A stretch of 64,000 nt of DNA from Psychromicrobium silvestre (GTDB lineage Bacteria; Actinomycetota; Actinomycetes; Actinomycetales; Micrococcaceae): the NCBI RefSeq assembly GCF_013408295.1, contig NZ_JACBYQ010000001.1:1302001-1366000 (forward strand), in the 5' to 3' direction. Positions 52,436 through 61,315 of the stretch are shown here, piece after piece. The number at the start of each line of letters is the position of its first letter. Positions within the stretch are counted from its first letter, which is position 1. Below the pieces are notes generated by a model. The model was not told the origin of the DNA. It did no database searches and saw only the letters and a list, made by a program, of their open reading frames with translations. The translations under genes and the position numbers were made by a program.

Positions 52436-53568
52436 CTGGCTGCTCCTAGCGGGGCGAGGGGTGTGCGGTTGAAGCGTTCCGGGGCGAAAGCTGAAGCCAT
52501 TGGATCTGGCTGGCCTGTCAGCAGTCTGAGGCAACTCCGGGCGGCGGCAGGAGCGAGCAACACCCCATGCCTAAAGAAGCCGGTGGCCATGACAAGATGA
52601 TCCGCAATCCGTCCAAGCAGCGGAGCATTGTCCGGGGTTGCGGGCCGCGCCCGCGCCAGCACTTCGCTCAGAGCCAGCTCGCTCACCGCCGGAATAAGGG
52701 TTTGTGCGTCGCGCAGCAATTGGTAGATCGCACCCGCGGAGGGCGCGTTCTGTTCGTCTTCCCGTTGGGTGGCACCGAGCACTACCGTCCCGTCCTGGCG
52801 CGGCAGCAGGTAGACCGGCTTACCGCGGACCACGCCTCGGATGGTGTGACTTAGGAACGGCCGCAGCTGAGGCGGTACGGTCAGGCGCATGATGTCACCG
52901 TGTACCGGTCGGAGCTTTGCTTGCAGCGGTAGTCCGCCTAGCTGGGAGGCTGCTAAGCCATTGGCTACCACTATCTGAGCCGCCCTCAGCTTCGAGCCGT
53001 CCTCTAGTATGACGGCTCCCGGCTCGACCGAAATCGCCCGAGCCCGGATCACGGACAGCTCGGCCAGCAGAACTGCACAGAGTTTCCTCGGATCGACCTG
53101 ATGGTCCGCTTCGACAAGATATCCCCCGGAATTCGCGGCGAGAAAAGGTTCCAGCGCTCGGATTTCTTTTGAGTTGAGCGGCTTAACCGGCAACCCAGTC
53201 CGGGACTGCGCGGTCATCAGATCGTCTATGCCAGCGCGATCGGCGTGATCTGCGCCGAGTAGCAGGGCACCTTGAGATCGGTATCCCAGGTCCTGACCGA
53301 TCCGGGCGGCAAAGTCCGGCCAGAGTCCCGAGGATTCCAGCATGAAGCGTTGTAGTGCCTCTTCTTGGAAGTGGAACTCGGTCACCGGTGCCAGCATTCC
53401 GGCAGCCGCGAAACTCGCTCCGCTCGCTGGTTCCGGGTCCACTACCAGCACCGAATGCCCGGCTCGCTGGAGTTCCCAGGCGATGCTGAGACCGATGACC
53501 CCGGCACCAATTACGGCAACATCGGCGGAGTGCCCGGGCAGTACCCGGGGAGAAACGGTATGAACCAT
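52426..53568 (-). CDS. thiO: glycine oxidase ThiO
   Basis: 380 residues from ATG 53568 (MVHTVSPRVLPGHSADVAVIGAGVIGLSIAWELQRAG). DAO-family FAD binding (GxGxxG), GASFAAAGMLAPVTEFHFQEE, VHGDIMRLTVPP, GRPVYLLPR-like GKPVYLLPRQDGTVVLGATQRED, and the C-terminal RPATPDNAPLLGRI-HLVMATGFFRHGVLLAPAAA. Oxidises glycine to dehydroglycine for ThiG. An upstream in-frame extension runs through the riboswitch and is rejected. Confidence 0.94.
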   Translation of the reverse strand: MVHTVSPRVLPGHSADVAVIGAGVIGLSIAWELQRAGHSVLVVDPEPASGASFAAAGMLAPVTEFHFQEEALQRFMLESSGLWPDFAARIGQDLGYRSQGALLLGADHADRAGIDDLMTAQSRTGLPVKPLNSKEIRALEPFLAANSGGYLVEADHQVDPRKLCAVLLAELSVIRARAISVEPGAVILEDGSKLRAAQIVVANGLAASQLGGLPLQAKLRPVHGDIMRLTVPPQLRPFLSHTIRGVVRGKPVYLLPRQDGTVVLGATQREDEQNAPSAGAIYQLLRDAQTLIPAVSELALSEVLARARPATPDNAPLLGRIADHLVMATGFFRHGVLLAPAAARSCLRLLTGQPDPMASAFAPERFNRTPLAPLGAARWK

Positions 53569-53578
53569 TGAAAAGCCC

Positions 53579-53672
53579 TTCCCTACGCCGGCACAACCCG
53601 GATCAGGTATTTGACGGTCGGTGTGGTCGTTAGCCACACCCTCTCAGCCCATGAACGCCGGGCTCCCGCGGT
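53579..53672 (-). promoter_or_regulatory. TPP riboswitch controlling thiO-thiS-thiG
   Basis: On the minus strand the element reads GCGGGAGCCCGGCG at its 5' side, then GGGCTGAGAGGGTG (the CUGAGA core), a GTGTGGC-GACCACACC variable hairpin, then ACCGTCAAATACCTGATCCG and GGTTGTGCCGGCG. CUGAGA and ACCUGAUCYGG are the two invariant TPP-binding parts. The GGAAGGG ribosome-binding site of thiO lies at the 3' edge, so thiamine pyrophosphate likely blocks translation start. Confidence 0.96.
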
Positions 53673-53680
53673 TCTCCCAG

Positions 53681-53718
53681 TCTACCCAGAGCTCGGCCGT
53701 CTACCCAGAGCTCGGCCG
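53681..53718. repeat. 19-bp tandem duplication upstream of thiE
   Basis: TCTACCCAGAGCTCGGCCG occurs twice in direct tandem (53681-53699, 53700-53718) between the TPP riboswitch start and the thiE start. It is in the likely divergent promoter area, so it may alter promoter spacing. Confidence 0.9.
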
Positions 53719-53729
53719 GAATTTCAGCC

Positions 53730-54395
53730 GTGGAAGCTAGGCTGGTCATCGTGATCACCCTCGCTGATGCCCGCCTTTACCTTTGCACCGATGCTCGAAA
53801 GGATCGCGGAGACTTCGAAAGTTTCCTCGATCAGGCCTTCGCGGGCGGAGTGGACATCATCCAGCTCCGAGACAAGAATCTAGAAGCCGCCGAGGAGCTA
53901 GAGCTGCTGGAAATCCTGCGTAGCGCCGCCGAACGGCAGGGGAAGCTCTGGGCGGTCAATGACCGCGCCGATCTCGCTCAGCTCAGTGATTCTCCGGTCT
54001 TCCACGTTGGTCAAAGAGATCTGCAGATCCCCGGGCTGCGTCAGTTACTCCCCGATGTTCAGGCCGGCCTCTCCTGCCACAACAGCGATCAGGTGCAGGC
54101 AGCTCTTCACGCGGCTGTGGACTACTTCTGTGTTGGCCCACTCTGGGCCACTCCGACCAAACCTGGCAGGGCCGCCGTCGGACTCGGCTTGGTTGAGTAT
54201 GCCGCGAGTATGGCCACTGAGAAGCCATGGTTCGCGATCGGCGGTATTGATCTGGGCAATCTGCCTCAGGTCCTCGCGGCAGGAGCCCGCCGCGTCGTCG
54301 TGGTTCGGGCGATTACCGAGGCAGCGGATCCGAGGCGTGCCGCCGCCGAACTCAAAGCAGTTCTGGACGAAGCATCAAAGGCTGCCGATAACTAA
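53730..54395 (+). CDS. thiE: thiamine-phosphate synthase
   Basis: 221 residues from GTG 53730, or 214 from GTG 53751; neither has a strong ribosome-binding site, and [17 protein letters not shown] favours the second. Motifs: [95 protein letters not shown]. Couples the pyrimidine and thiazole phosphates. Divergent from the riboswitch-driven operon. Its end overlaps the MiaE-like gene by 4 bases. Confidence 0.94.
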   Translation: MEARLVIVITLADARLYLCTDARKDRGDFESFLDQAFAGGVDIIQLRDKNLEAAEELELLEILRSAAERQGKLWAVNDRADLAQLSDSPVFHVGQRDLQIPGLRQLLPDVQAGLSCHNSDQVQAALHAAVDYFCVGPLWATPTKPGRAAVGLGLVEYAASMATEKPWFAIGGIDLGNLPQVLAAGARRVVVVRAITEAADPRRAAAELKAVLDEASKAADN

Positions 54396-55012
54396 GCGGT
54401 GAGGCCTAGCTGACTCATTCGGCGCGAATGGTTCCTGGTCAGTTCCGCCATTACCAGTTCGCGAAACGGGGCTTCCCCGCCTGGCAGGAACCCGCTATCA
54501 ATGCTGACTCGTTGTGCTTGGGTAAGGGCCTCCCCCACCAAACGCCTACCCCAGAGGGCCAGCCTGGAGGCCAGACGCGGATCATTTTTGAGCATGCTAC
54601 GCAGCCGTTCCTGCAATACGGATGAGTCCTCCGGGGACTGAATCTCCCGCACCAGATCCCGCGTCGGAGTGTCCAGTAGCTGGCTCACCGCGGAGTAGAA
54701 ATCTGCGGAAATCGTGTCGATGACATACGCCTTCATAATCGATTCATACCAGTCCGCTGGCCTGGTCCGATCGTGGAAAGAGTCGATCGATGCCTGGAAG
54801 GGCCGCATGGCCAATTCCGGATCCTCGCCCAGATCGGCCAGGCGCCCGGAGACCAATTCGAAGTGCTCGAACTCAATCACAGCCATCCGGCCCAGTACTG
54901 CGCGGTCATGCAGAGTCGGCGAGAACCTGGCGTCGGAGGAGAGCCGCTCGAAAGCGGAGAGTTCGCCGTAGGCCATCACGCCCAGCAAGTCGAAGACAAA
55001 ACGATCAGTCAT
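54392..55012 (-). CDS. ferritin-like / MiaE-like protein
   Basis: 206 residues, all helical. [26 protein letters not shown] and [19 protein letters not shown] give an E...E-x-x-H di-iron-like set, and [21 protein letters not shown] a third helix. This matches actinobacterial ferritin-like fold proteins related to tRNA hydroxylase MiaE. A tRNA-hydroxylating role is only suggested by the fold. Convergent with thiE. Confidence 0.8.
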   Translation of the reverse strand: MTDRFVFDLLGVMAYGELSAFERLSSDARFSPTLHDRAVLGRMAVIEFEHFELVSGRLADLGEDPELAMRPFQASIDSFHDRTRPADWYESIMKAYVIDTISADFYSAVSQLLDTPTRDLVREIQSPEDSSVLQERLRSMLKNDPRLASRLALWGRRLVGEALTQAQRVSIDSGFLPGGEAPFRELVMAELTRNHSRRMSQLGLTA

Positions 55013-55021
55013 CCTGCAAGA

Positions 55022-55573
55022 CTATCGTTCGCCGAGAGCATTGGTCTCAGCGGCGAAATACTCTCGCCTCGCCCTGGAGACGGATCTTTTGTTGACCACG
55101 ACCAACACCGCGATCAGCGCTACGCTGCCTAAGAACCAGGCGACGGCGAGCCATCTCAATTGCAAGTTCCACCAGAGGAGGCATACCGGGACCAGCTGAG
55201 TCGTGGTTGGAATGAGAATCCCGCCGACGATTTTGGAGACCGTGGTGAATTCCGATCCCATTGCCTGATCTAGGGTCACAGCTTTAGGCCCCTCCCGCAG
55301 TTCGAGGATGCCACCAACGGTCATCCCCACGGGCATGACCGTGACAGCGTAGACGATCCGACCGCTCAGTCGGGCCGCAATGGCTAGCAGGGCAAAAAGA
55401 AGGAACACCTAATATATCGACAGGTCATCGTCGCCGCTGGAGGTATTGGCTGGCGTAATGATCAGGAACGCTATCCCAGCGACTAGGCCGGGAAGAACGT
55501 GAGTGACCAGGGTCGTGAGATAACGAGGGGTATGCAGGCCAGCCTTCGCGGTGCCCAGTCCCACCCACTGCAT
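55022..55573 (-). pseudogene. membrane protein gene interrupted by an in-frame amber codon
   Basis: From ATG 55573 (MQWVGLGTAKAGLHTPRYLTT) the frame encodes a membrane helix (VLPGLVAGIAFLIITPA), then DDDLSIY and a TAG at 55411-55409. The very next codons in the same frame give VFLLFALLAIAARLSGRIVYAV, two or three further helices and a basic tail (KRSVSRARREYFAAE), ending at 55022. One protein of about 182 residues with a single nonsense codon explains the region best. It may be a pseudogene, or two short proteins with a GTG restart at 55408. No family recognised. Confidence 0.5.
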
Positions 55574-55721
55574 CGGTAGGCTGACCCTGGTGAATCGCAC
55601 CCGGAGCGTCCCGTTTGTGCGCAGGACAGAAATCAGGGCGTGTAGGAATCCCGCCACTAACCGCCACGAACCGGTCGATGCATCATCCCGGCTGCTGGGG
55701 CTCGCCTCGGCTGTCAATCGC

Positions 55722-56045
55722 CTAAAGGAAGGCTCGCACCTCGATCTTCCGGTTACAGGCTTTGGACCCCTCGGTGGCCAGCTTGAGCGCCGTGTCGAGG
55801 TCAGCGGCCTCGACAATCCAGAAGCCAATCACGAATTCCTTTGATTCCACGATCGGTCCATCGGTGACCACCGGTGCCTCGCCCCGGTTATCGATCACGG
55901 TGGCCGAGCTAGGTGCTGCTAGGCCGCCGGCGAAAACCCAATGCCCTTCGGCCTGAAGTTTGTCGTTAAAAACATCAATAGCGGCCTGCTCATCCGGGTC
56001 CTCAAGGTCAACTTGGTCGGTGATCACGGAAACTAGGTACTGCAT
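55722..56045 (-). CDS. YciI/DGPF domain protein
   Basis: 107 residues: MQYLVSVITDQVDLEDPDEQ, GHWVFAGGLAAPSSATVIDNR and the family motif VVTDGPIVESKEFVIGFWIVE, then DLDTALKLATEGSKACNRKIEVRAF. Ferredoxin-like fold related to muconolactone isomerases; no activity proven for this branch, some act with sigma factors. Standing alone upstream of the broken membrane gene. Confidence 0.9.
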   Translation of the reverse strand: MQYLVSVITDQVDLEDPDEQAAIDVFNDKLQAEGHWVFAGGLAAPSSATVIDNRGEAPVVTDGPIVESKEFVIGFWIVEAADLDTALKLATEGSKACNRKIEVRAFL

Positions 56046-56230
56046 ATCAGCTCATCTCCTGCGGTTTAGGGGTGCGTTCATCGTTACTATGAACGTCTCT
56101 GCTCCCAGCAGACACCACCAGCAGGATTCTGACAAGGCTTTCTTTTCTTGTCGGTAGCTGATCACAGGAAACTCACGTTTCGGCGACCGCCCGCATGCTT
56201 AACGGGCGAGCGGCGAGTTACGCTGTGACG

Positions 56231-57736
56231 ATGCCCCACTCTCTTATCGTTGTGCCGGATAATGACCGTCAGCTGCGCGAGGCGCTCGCCGCACTGCGAA
56301 CGGAATTCAAACTTCAGGATGGGTTCAGCCCGGAGGTGCTGGCGGAACTCGCTGACACCCTGCAGCACCACGTCCTACCGGAGCAGGATCTAGGCTCGCT
56401 CCCCTTCATCACCATCGATCCTCCCGAATCCATGGACTTAGACCAGGCCATGCAGCTTGAACGTTCCTCCGACGGTTACCTAGTCCGCTATGCCATTGCG
56501 GATGTTCCCTCTTTTGTGCCGCCGGGCGGTGCCCTGGATGCGGAGACTCGCCGTCGTGGTCAGACCGTGTACGCCCCGGATGGGCGGATCCCGTTACATC
56601 CGGCGGAGATGAGCGAAGCAGCCGCAAGCTTGCTGGCCAATCAACTCAGGAGCGCCTTCGTTTGGGAGTTTTCGCTGGATTCCTCGGCAGAGCTCCGCTC
56701 GGCCAAGGTCTCCCGGGCTCAGGTCAGGTCGATCGCCAAACTAGGTTATGGTCAAGCGCAAACCGAGCTCGACGCCGGAACGTCCTCGGCCTATTTGCCC
56801 ACCTTGCAGCTACTCAAGGAAATCGGGCTCAAACGGATCGAACTGGAACGTCAGCGCGGCGGCGCAAGCCTGAACACCCCACAACAGGAAGTTGAGCACG
56901 ACGACGGCGGCTACCGCCTGGTTTTCCGCCCCGCCTTAGCGCTGGAGGACTGGAACGCTCAGATTTCCCTACTTACCGGGATGGCTGCCGCGCAGATCAT
57001 GCTGGAAGGCAAGATCGGCTTATTGCGGACCATGCCAGCACCGGATCCCGCCGCCTTGGAGACCTTCCGGCAACGCGCATCGGCTCTGGGTAAACCCTGG
57101 CCGAGGGGGCTCGCTTACGGTGAATTCTTGCGTTCCCTGGACGTGGCGGACCCTCACCAGCTCGCCCTAATGCACGCCGCAACCGCCCTCTTCCGGGGGG
57201 CTGGGTACACGCCCTTCGACGGTGAGCTGCCAGCGCAAACCACCCAGGCTGCGGTGGCTGCACCCTATGCGCACACCACCGCACCCTTGCGTCGTCTGGT
57301 CGACCGGTTCGTGCTGACCATCTGCGCGGCGTTGAGCGCCGGTGAAGAGGTTCCCTCCTGGGCCAGGGAAGCGCTGCCGCTGCTACCCGAGCTCATGACC
57401 GCCTCCGATCAGCTGACCGGGCAGATCGAACGAGCCGCCCTCGATACCGTGGAAGCGGCCCTGCTCAGCTCGCATCTGGGCACCGAATTCGATGCCGTTG
57501 TGGTGGCTGGGCCGCGCCCCGCGAAAACCGAGAAGCTGGAACACCCAGGGTCCACGCCAACCGCCGAGCAACGATGCACCATTCAGATTAAGGAGCCCGC
57601 AGTCTCCGCGCCCTGCACCTTCCATGGTGAGTTGCTGGTTGGCAGCACCATCCGGGTCAAACTGACCCAGGCTGACATCCAGAGCCGGACGGTACTTTTC
57701 GAAATGGTGGCTGGTCAAGACACGGTTGCCGGGTAA
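56231..57736 (+). CDS. RNB domain exoribonuclease
   Basis: 501 residues from ATG 56231 (MPHSLIVVPDNDRQL); an upstream in-frame ATG at 56195 is less likely. RNB catalytic part: FITIDPPESMDLDQAMQLER (metal-binding Asp cluster), YAIADVPSFVPPGGALDAETRRRGQTVYAPDGRIPLHP, SAFVWEFSLDSSAELRS, and PYAHTTAPLRRLVDRFVL. It lacks the N-terminal cold-shock domains of RNase R. Degrades single-stranded RNA 3' to 5'. A similar short RNase II-like protein is common in actinobacteria. Followed by the MinD-like gene. Confidence 0.92.
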   Translation: MPHSLIVVPDNDRQLREALAALRTEFKLQDGFSPEVLAELADTLQHHVLPEQDLGSLPFITIDPPESMDLDQAMQLERSSDGYLVRYAIADVPSFVPPGGALDAETRRRGQTVYAPDGRIPLHPAEMSEAAASLLANQLRSAFVWEFSLDSSAELRSAKVSRAQVRSIAKLGYGQAQTELDAGTSSAYLPTLQLLKEIGLKRIELERQRGGASLNTPQQEVEHDDGGYRLVFRPALALEDWNAQISLLTGMAAAQIMLEGKIGLLRTMPAPDPAALETFRQRASALGKPWPRGLAYGEFLRSLDVADPHQLALMHAATALFRGAGYTPFDGELPAQTTQAAVAAPYAHTTAPLRRLVDRFVLTICAALSAGEEVPSWAREALPLLPELMTASDQLTGQIERAALDTVEAALLSSHLGTEFDAVVVAGPRPAKTEKLEHPGSTPTAEQRCTIQIKEPAVSAPCTFHGELLVGSTIRVKLTQADIQSRTVLFEMVAGQDTVAG

Positions 57737-57769
57737 ACTAGGTAATCAATCCACCAAGGGGAGTAAAGC

Positions 57770-59383
57770 ATGTCTGAGATGGACGAATTCGTTCTGGTCG
57801 AAGTTTTCCACGATGGTCGCCTCGCGGTCTCTGGGCAACCAGTTGCGGTCGAAGGACATCCGGACGCCTATAGCGCCGCCATTTCCTTGCTAGGCACCCA
57901 TGCTGCCCAGCGCGGCAATCGGGTGTTAGCGAAGGGCTTCGATCACAGCAACGGCGACGTGAGCTGGTTCTATGTCAACGAGCGAGGCGAAGCCTATGAC
58001 GCCTTTGGTGCCCAGGGGCAACCGAGCGGTCAACCGAGCGGTCCACAAGATCAGCCGGACACCGTCCAAACCCCGGTAATTCAGCCGAAGGCAAGTCAAC
58101 CAGAGCCGAGCATCCTCGATATCGAGTCCGAGTTGGAAGCCACCCGGCAGCGGCCGAGGGACCGGGATTTCACCCCAGCCCCAAGTTTTGAACCCTATCT
58201 GCCCGATCTACCCACTTCCGCAGCTCCGCAGAGCTCTGTCTTGCCGTCTTCCGAGACCGCGCCACAAGCACCCATTAGCGAGGTCCCGCCAGCCGCGGCG
58301 ATTTACCCAGACCCCGCGCAAGCCCCCGGCTGGCCGGAAGCACCGCAGGCCCCCTCACAAACCGCACCGCAAGCACCGGCACCTGTGCACGCACCAAGTC
58401 AGCAACTAGCAGTGCAACCGCAGGCCCAGGCAGTACCAGCTGCCTCAGGCGCGGCACCGGAGAGCCGGGCAGCCAATCGGCAATTCGTCCGACCACCCAA
58501 GGAACGGCCCACCCAGGGTCTGCGCCGGGCTGTCTACTCCGCCAGCGGCGGCACCGTAAACCTAGGAATGAGCGCCCGCGAGCGCGAGGAAGCCGCCCTG
58601 GAGCAACGGATTTCCCGCCAACTGCACGGCAGCCACACCACCGCGGTGCTCTCCCTCAAGGGTGGCATCGGCAAAACCTCCACCACGGTTGGGGTGGGCA
58701 TGATGTTGGCCGAATATCGCGGTGATCCGCCCTGCGCCATCGATGCCAACCCCGACTCCGGCGACCTGGCCGAGCGAGCATTGGGCGAACACCGGTATCA
58801 ACCCGAGGGTTCGCACACCATCAGCGAGGTGTTGCGGAACATCGATTCGATCGGCACCCTCACCGAACTCTCCCATTACATGCACCACGCCAATCGCCTG
58901 CATCTGATTGCCGGTGAACAAGACCCAGCGCTCTCCGATGCGCTGACCGCGCAGGAATATCTACGCATTCAGGCACTTATCTCGCAGTACTACTCTGTGG
59001 TGCTGACTGACTGCGGCACCGGGGTCTCGCATCCGGCAATGTCTGGCATTCTCTCCACCGCCAGCAATGTGGTGATCGCGGCGGGCTACGCCGTCTCCGG
59101 GGCTAAGCGGGCCCGCAGCACCCTCGAGTGGCTGGCCGGGCATGGCTACCAGGACTTGGCGCGCAACGCCGTCGTGGTGATCACTGACAAGGACGAGGTC
59201 TCCGGTCGGGTGGATAAGCGTGCCATCGACGCCGAGCTGTCCGGTCAGTGCAAGCAGCTCATCACGGTGCCGCATGATCGTGGCGTGGCCGATGGGGACC
59301 AGATTTCCCTGGGCACCCTCCGTCCGGCTACTAGGCGGGCCTACAAGGAGATCGCCGCCGCTATTGTGGATGGCTATCTCTGA
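57770..59383 (+). CDS. MinD/ParA-like ATPase with long disordered linker
   Basis: 537 residues. N-terminal small alpha/beta domain (1-85, EFVLVEVFHDGRLAVSGQPV), then ~190 residues of Pro/Gln/Ala-rich linker with QPSGQPSG repeats, then a ParA ATPase: deviant Walker A VLSLKGGIGKTSTTVGVGMML near 293-310, CAIDANPDSGDLAERAL, VVLTDCGTGVSHPAMSGIL (switch II) and VVVITDKDEVSGRV. Resembles ESX-associated EspI-like or chromosome-partition MinD-like proteins; M. tuberculosis has a ParA-like gene here (Rv3213c) by memory. A role in polar positioning is inferred. Start ATG 57770 follows GGGGAG. Confidence 0.85.
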   Translation: MSEMDEFVLVEVFHDGRLAVSGQPVAVEGHPDAYSAAISLLGTHAAQRGNRVLAKGFDHSNGDVSWFYVNERGEAYDAFGAQGQPSGQPSGPQDQPDTVQTPVIQPKASQPEPSILDIESELEATRQRPRDRDFTPAPSFEPYLPDLPTSAAPQSSVLPSSETAPQAPISEVPPAAAIYPDPAQAPGWPEAPQAPSQTAPQAPAPVHAPSQQLAVQPQAQAVPAASGAAPESRAANRQFVRPPKERPTQGLRRAVYSASGGTVNLGMSAREREEAALEQRISRQLHGSHTTAVLSLKGGIGKTSTTVGVGMMLAEYRGDPPCAIDANPDSGDLAERALGEHRYQPEGSHTISEVLRNIDSIGTLTELSHYMHHANRLHLIAGEQDPALSDALTAQEYLRIQALISQYYSVVLTDCGTGVSHPAMSGILSTASNVVIAAGYAVSGAKRARSTLEWLAGHGYQDLARNAVVVITDKDEVSGRVDKRAIDAELSGQCKQLITVPHDRGVADGDQISLGTLRPATRRAYKEIAAAIVDGYL

Positions 59384-59418
59384 GTCACTATCTCTAGCAA
59401 TGGGATGAATAGTGGCTC
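59382..59418 (+). terminator. weak hairpin after the ParA-like gene
   Basis: GAGTCACTAT pairs with ATAGTGGCTC with one G-U, beginning at the stop codon of the ParA-like gene. No U tract follows, so termination would be partial; it may protect the transcript end. Confidence 0.4.
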
Positions 59419-59437
59419 GATCAGCTAGACTGACGAG

Positions 59438-59657
59438 GTAGAACTGGATGCCCGGTCGTACCTGCAACGACTATCTCAGATTGCCGAGAACGACGGCGAT
59501 CACTCCAGCGGTCTCGAGCTATTCGACCCGCGCGCAACTTACGCGATCGGCTTCCGCCAGCTGTGCCGCCTTAGCGGGCTCCGTCCGCCGTGCCTTTCAG
59601 GAACGCGACCGACGTCGAGCCCTCGGGCAGCACCTTAAAGGGAGTACGCACTCTTGA
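59438..59657 (+). pseudogene. frameshifted small conserved gene ahead of DEAD-box helicase
   Basis: The frame at 59438 reads VELDARSYLQRLSQIAENDG then HSSGLELFDPRATYAIGFRQ and LCRLSGLRP, up to about 59583. There the reading is lost; shifting by one base gives RAFQERDRRRALGQHLKGST to a TGA at 59655-59657. Together they make a ~70-residue acidic/basic protein. The TGA overlaps the TTG start of the helicase, as for a coupled pair. The first codon would be GTA rather than GTG, so start and frame are both damaged. It could be a real slip site or an old pseudogene. Confidence 0.45.
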
Positions 59658-61315
59658 CCATTGATAACAACCACCACCTGCTTGCCGAAGACGGCGGAGA
59701 CGAAATCACCGTTGACGCCTCGCTGACCAGCACCGACGATCCGCATCACGAAGCGAAGGAGACCTTCGCCGACTTCAATGTCCGTGCAGACATCGTCGAA
59801 TCGCTGGCCGATGCAGGCATTGTGCACCCCTTCCCCATCCAGTCGATGACCTTGCCGGTGGCGCTCTCCGGTCACGACATTATCGGTCAAGCCAAAACCG
59901 GAACGGGCAAGACCCTTGGCTTCGGCGTTCCGGTCTTGCAGCGTGTGGTTGCCCCCAAGGACGAGGGCTACGATGCCTTGCCCGCTCCGGGCGCACCGCA
60001 AGCTCTGATCGTGGTGCCAACCCGCGAACTCGCCGTGCAGGTGGCCAATGACCTGCAAACCGCGGCCCGCAAGCGCGGCGCTAGGATCACCACCATCTAC
60101 GGCGGTCGCGCCTTCGAACCGCAGATCGAATCACTGGGCAAGGGCGTCGAAGTAGTCGTCGGCACGCCGGGTCGTTTGATCGACCTCTTCAAGCAGCGTC
60201 ACCTGAACCTGAAAAACGTCCGGATGATCGTGCTCGACGAGGCCGACGAGATGCTAGACCTCGGCTTCCTGCCCGACGTCGAGACCCTCATGGCCGCGAC
60301 CCCGCCGGTACGCCAGACCATGTTGTTCTCGGCCACCATGCCGGGGCCGATCATTGCGATGGCTCGCCGCTACATGACTCAGCCGACGCATATTCGGGCC
60401 GCTGATCCGGATGATGAGGGCCTGACCAAGCGCGATATTCGCCAGTTGGTTTACCGAGCACACAGCCTGGATAAGGCCGAGGTAGTGGCTCGTATCCTGC
60501 AGGCTCGTGGCCGCGGCCGGACCATTATCTTCACCAAGACCAAGCGCACCGCAGCCAAGGTCGCTGAGGAACTGATGGATCGCGGCTTCGCGGCCGCCGC
60601 CATTCACGGCGATCTGGGTCAGGGAGCTCGGGAGCAAGCGCTGCGTGCCTTCCGGAACAATAAGGTGGACGTTCTGGTGGCCACCGACGTCGCGGCCCGT
60701 GGCATCGATGTGGACGACGTAACCCATGTGATCAACTACCAGTGCGTCGAGGACGAAAAGATCTATCTGCACCGGGTTGGTCGTACCGGCCGCGCCGGAA
60801 ATAAGGGCACCGCGGTGACCTTTGTGGACTGGGACGATATGCCTCGCTGGGGCCTGATCAACAAGACCCTGGGACTGCCCTTCCCGGAGCCGGTGGAAAC
60901 CTACTCCTCCTCTCCGCACCTCTACACCGACCTGGACATCCCGGAAGGCACCAAGGGCCGCTTGCCGCGCAATAAGCGCACGCACGCTGGTTTGAACGCC
61001 GAAGTGATCGAGGATCTGGGCGAGACCGGTAAGCGGCACGGTTCCGGCAACACCGAGCGCGGCGGCCGGGACGGCCAGCGCGGCCGGAATGATCGCAGCC
61101 GGGATGACCGTGGCGGCAAGGACGAGCGCCAAGGCAACCGAAATGATCGTCGTCGTGGGCCGAGGACCGAGAACGCCGAGGCTGGCTCGGCTAAGAAGGA
61201 AGCTGCCCCGGCCAAGGATGGGGCCACACAGCCCAGCCGGAACCGGCGCTCTCGCACCCGGCGGCGCAACGGCGAGGTAGTCAACAATGACAACCAGCCG
61301 TCGTCGGACGCCTAA
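59654..61315 (+). CDS. DEAD/DEAH-box RNA helicase
   Basis: 553 residues from a TTG start (TIDNNHHLLAEDGG), with AAAGGGAG just ahead. Motifs in order: Q motif FPIQSMTLPVALSGHDIIG, I AKTGTGKT, Ia PTRELAVQ, Ib TPGRLIDL, II VLDEADEML, III SATMP, IV IIFTKTKR, V ATDVAARGIDVDDV, VI HRVGRTGRAG. The C-terminal ~150 residues are Arg/Gly/Asp-rich disorder (RDGQRGRNDRSRDDR) that binds RNA. Similar to RhlE/CsdA-type proteins for ribosome or RNA decay work. Overlaps the methyltransferase gene by 29 bases. Confidence 0.95.
   Translation: MTIDNNHHLLAEDGGDEITVDASLTSTDDPHHEAKETFADFNVRADIVESLADAGIVHPFPIQSMTLPVALSGHDIIGQAKTGTGKTLGFGVPVLQRVVAPKDEGYDALPAPGAPQALIVVPTRELAVQVANDLQTAARKRGARITTIYGGRAFEPQIESLGKGVEVVVGTPGRLIDLFKQRHLNLKNVRMIVLDEADEMLDLGFLPDVETLMAATPPVRQTMLFSATMPGPIIAMARRYMTQPTHIRAADPDDEGLTKRDIRQLVYRAHSLDKAEVVARILQARGRGRTIIFTKTKRTAAKVAEELMDRGFAAAAIHGDLGQGAREQALRAFRNNKVDVLVATDVAARGIDVDDVTHVINYQCVEDEKIYLHRVGRTGRAGNKGTAVTFVDWDDMPRWGLINKTLGLPFPEPVETYSSSPHLYTDLDIPEGTKGRLPRNKRTHAGLNAEVIEDLGETGKRHGSGNTERGGRDGQRGRNDRSRDDRGGKDERQGNRNDRRRGPRTENAEAGSAKKEAAPAKDGATQPSRNRRSRTRRRNGEVVNNDNQPSSDA

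Noticed and set aside
53569-53637. N-terminal extension of thiO to 53637
   Set aside because: It would pass through the TPP riboswitch; ATG 53568 has a proper ribosome-binding site.
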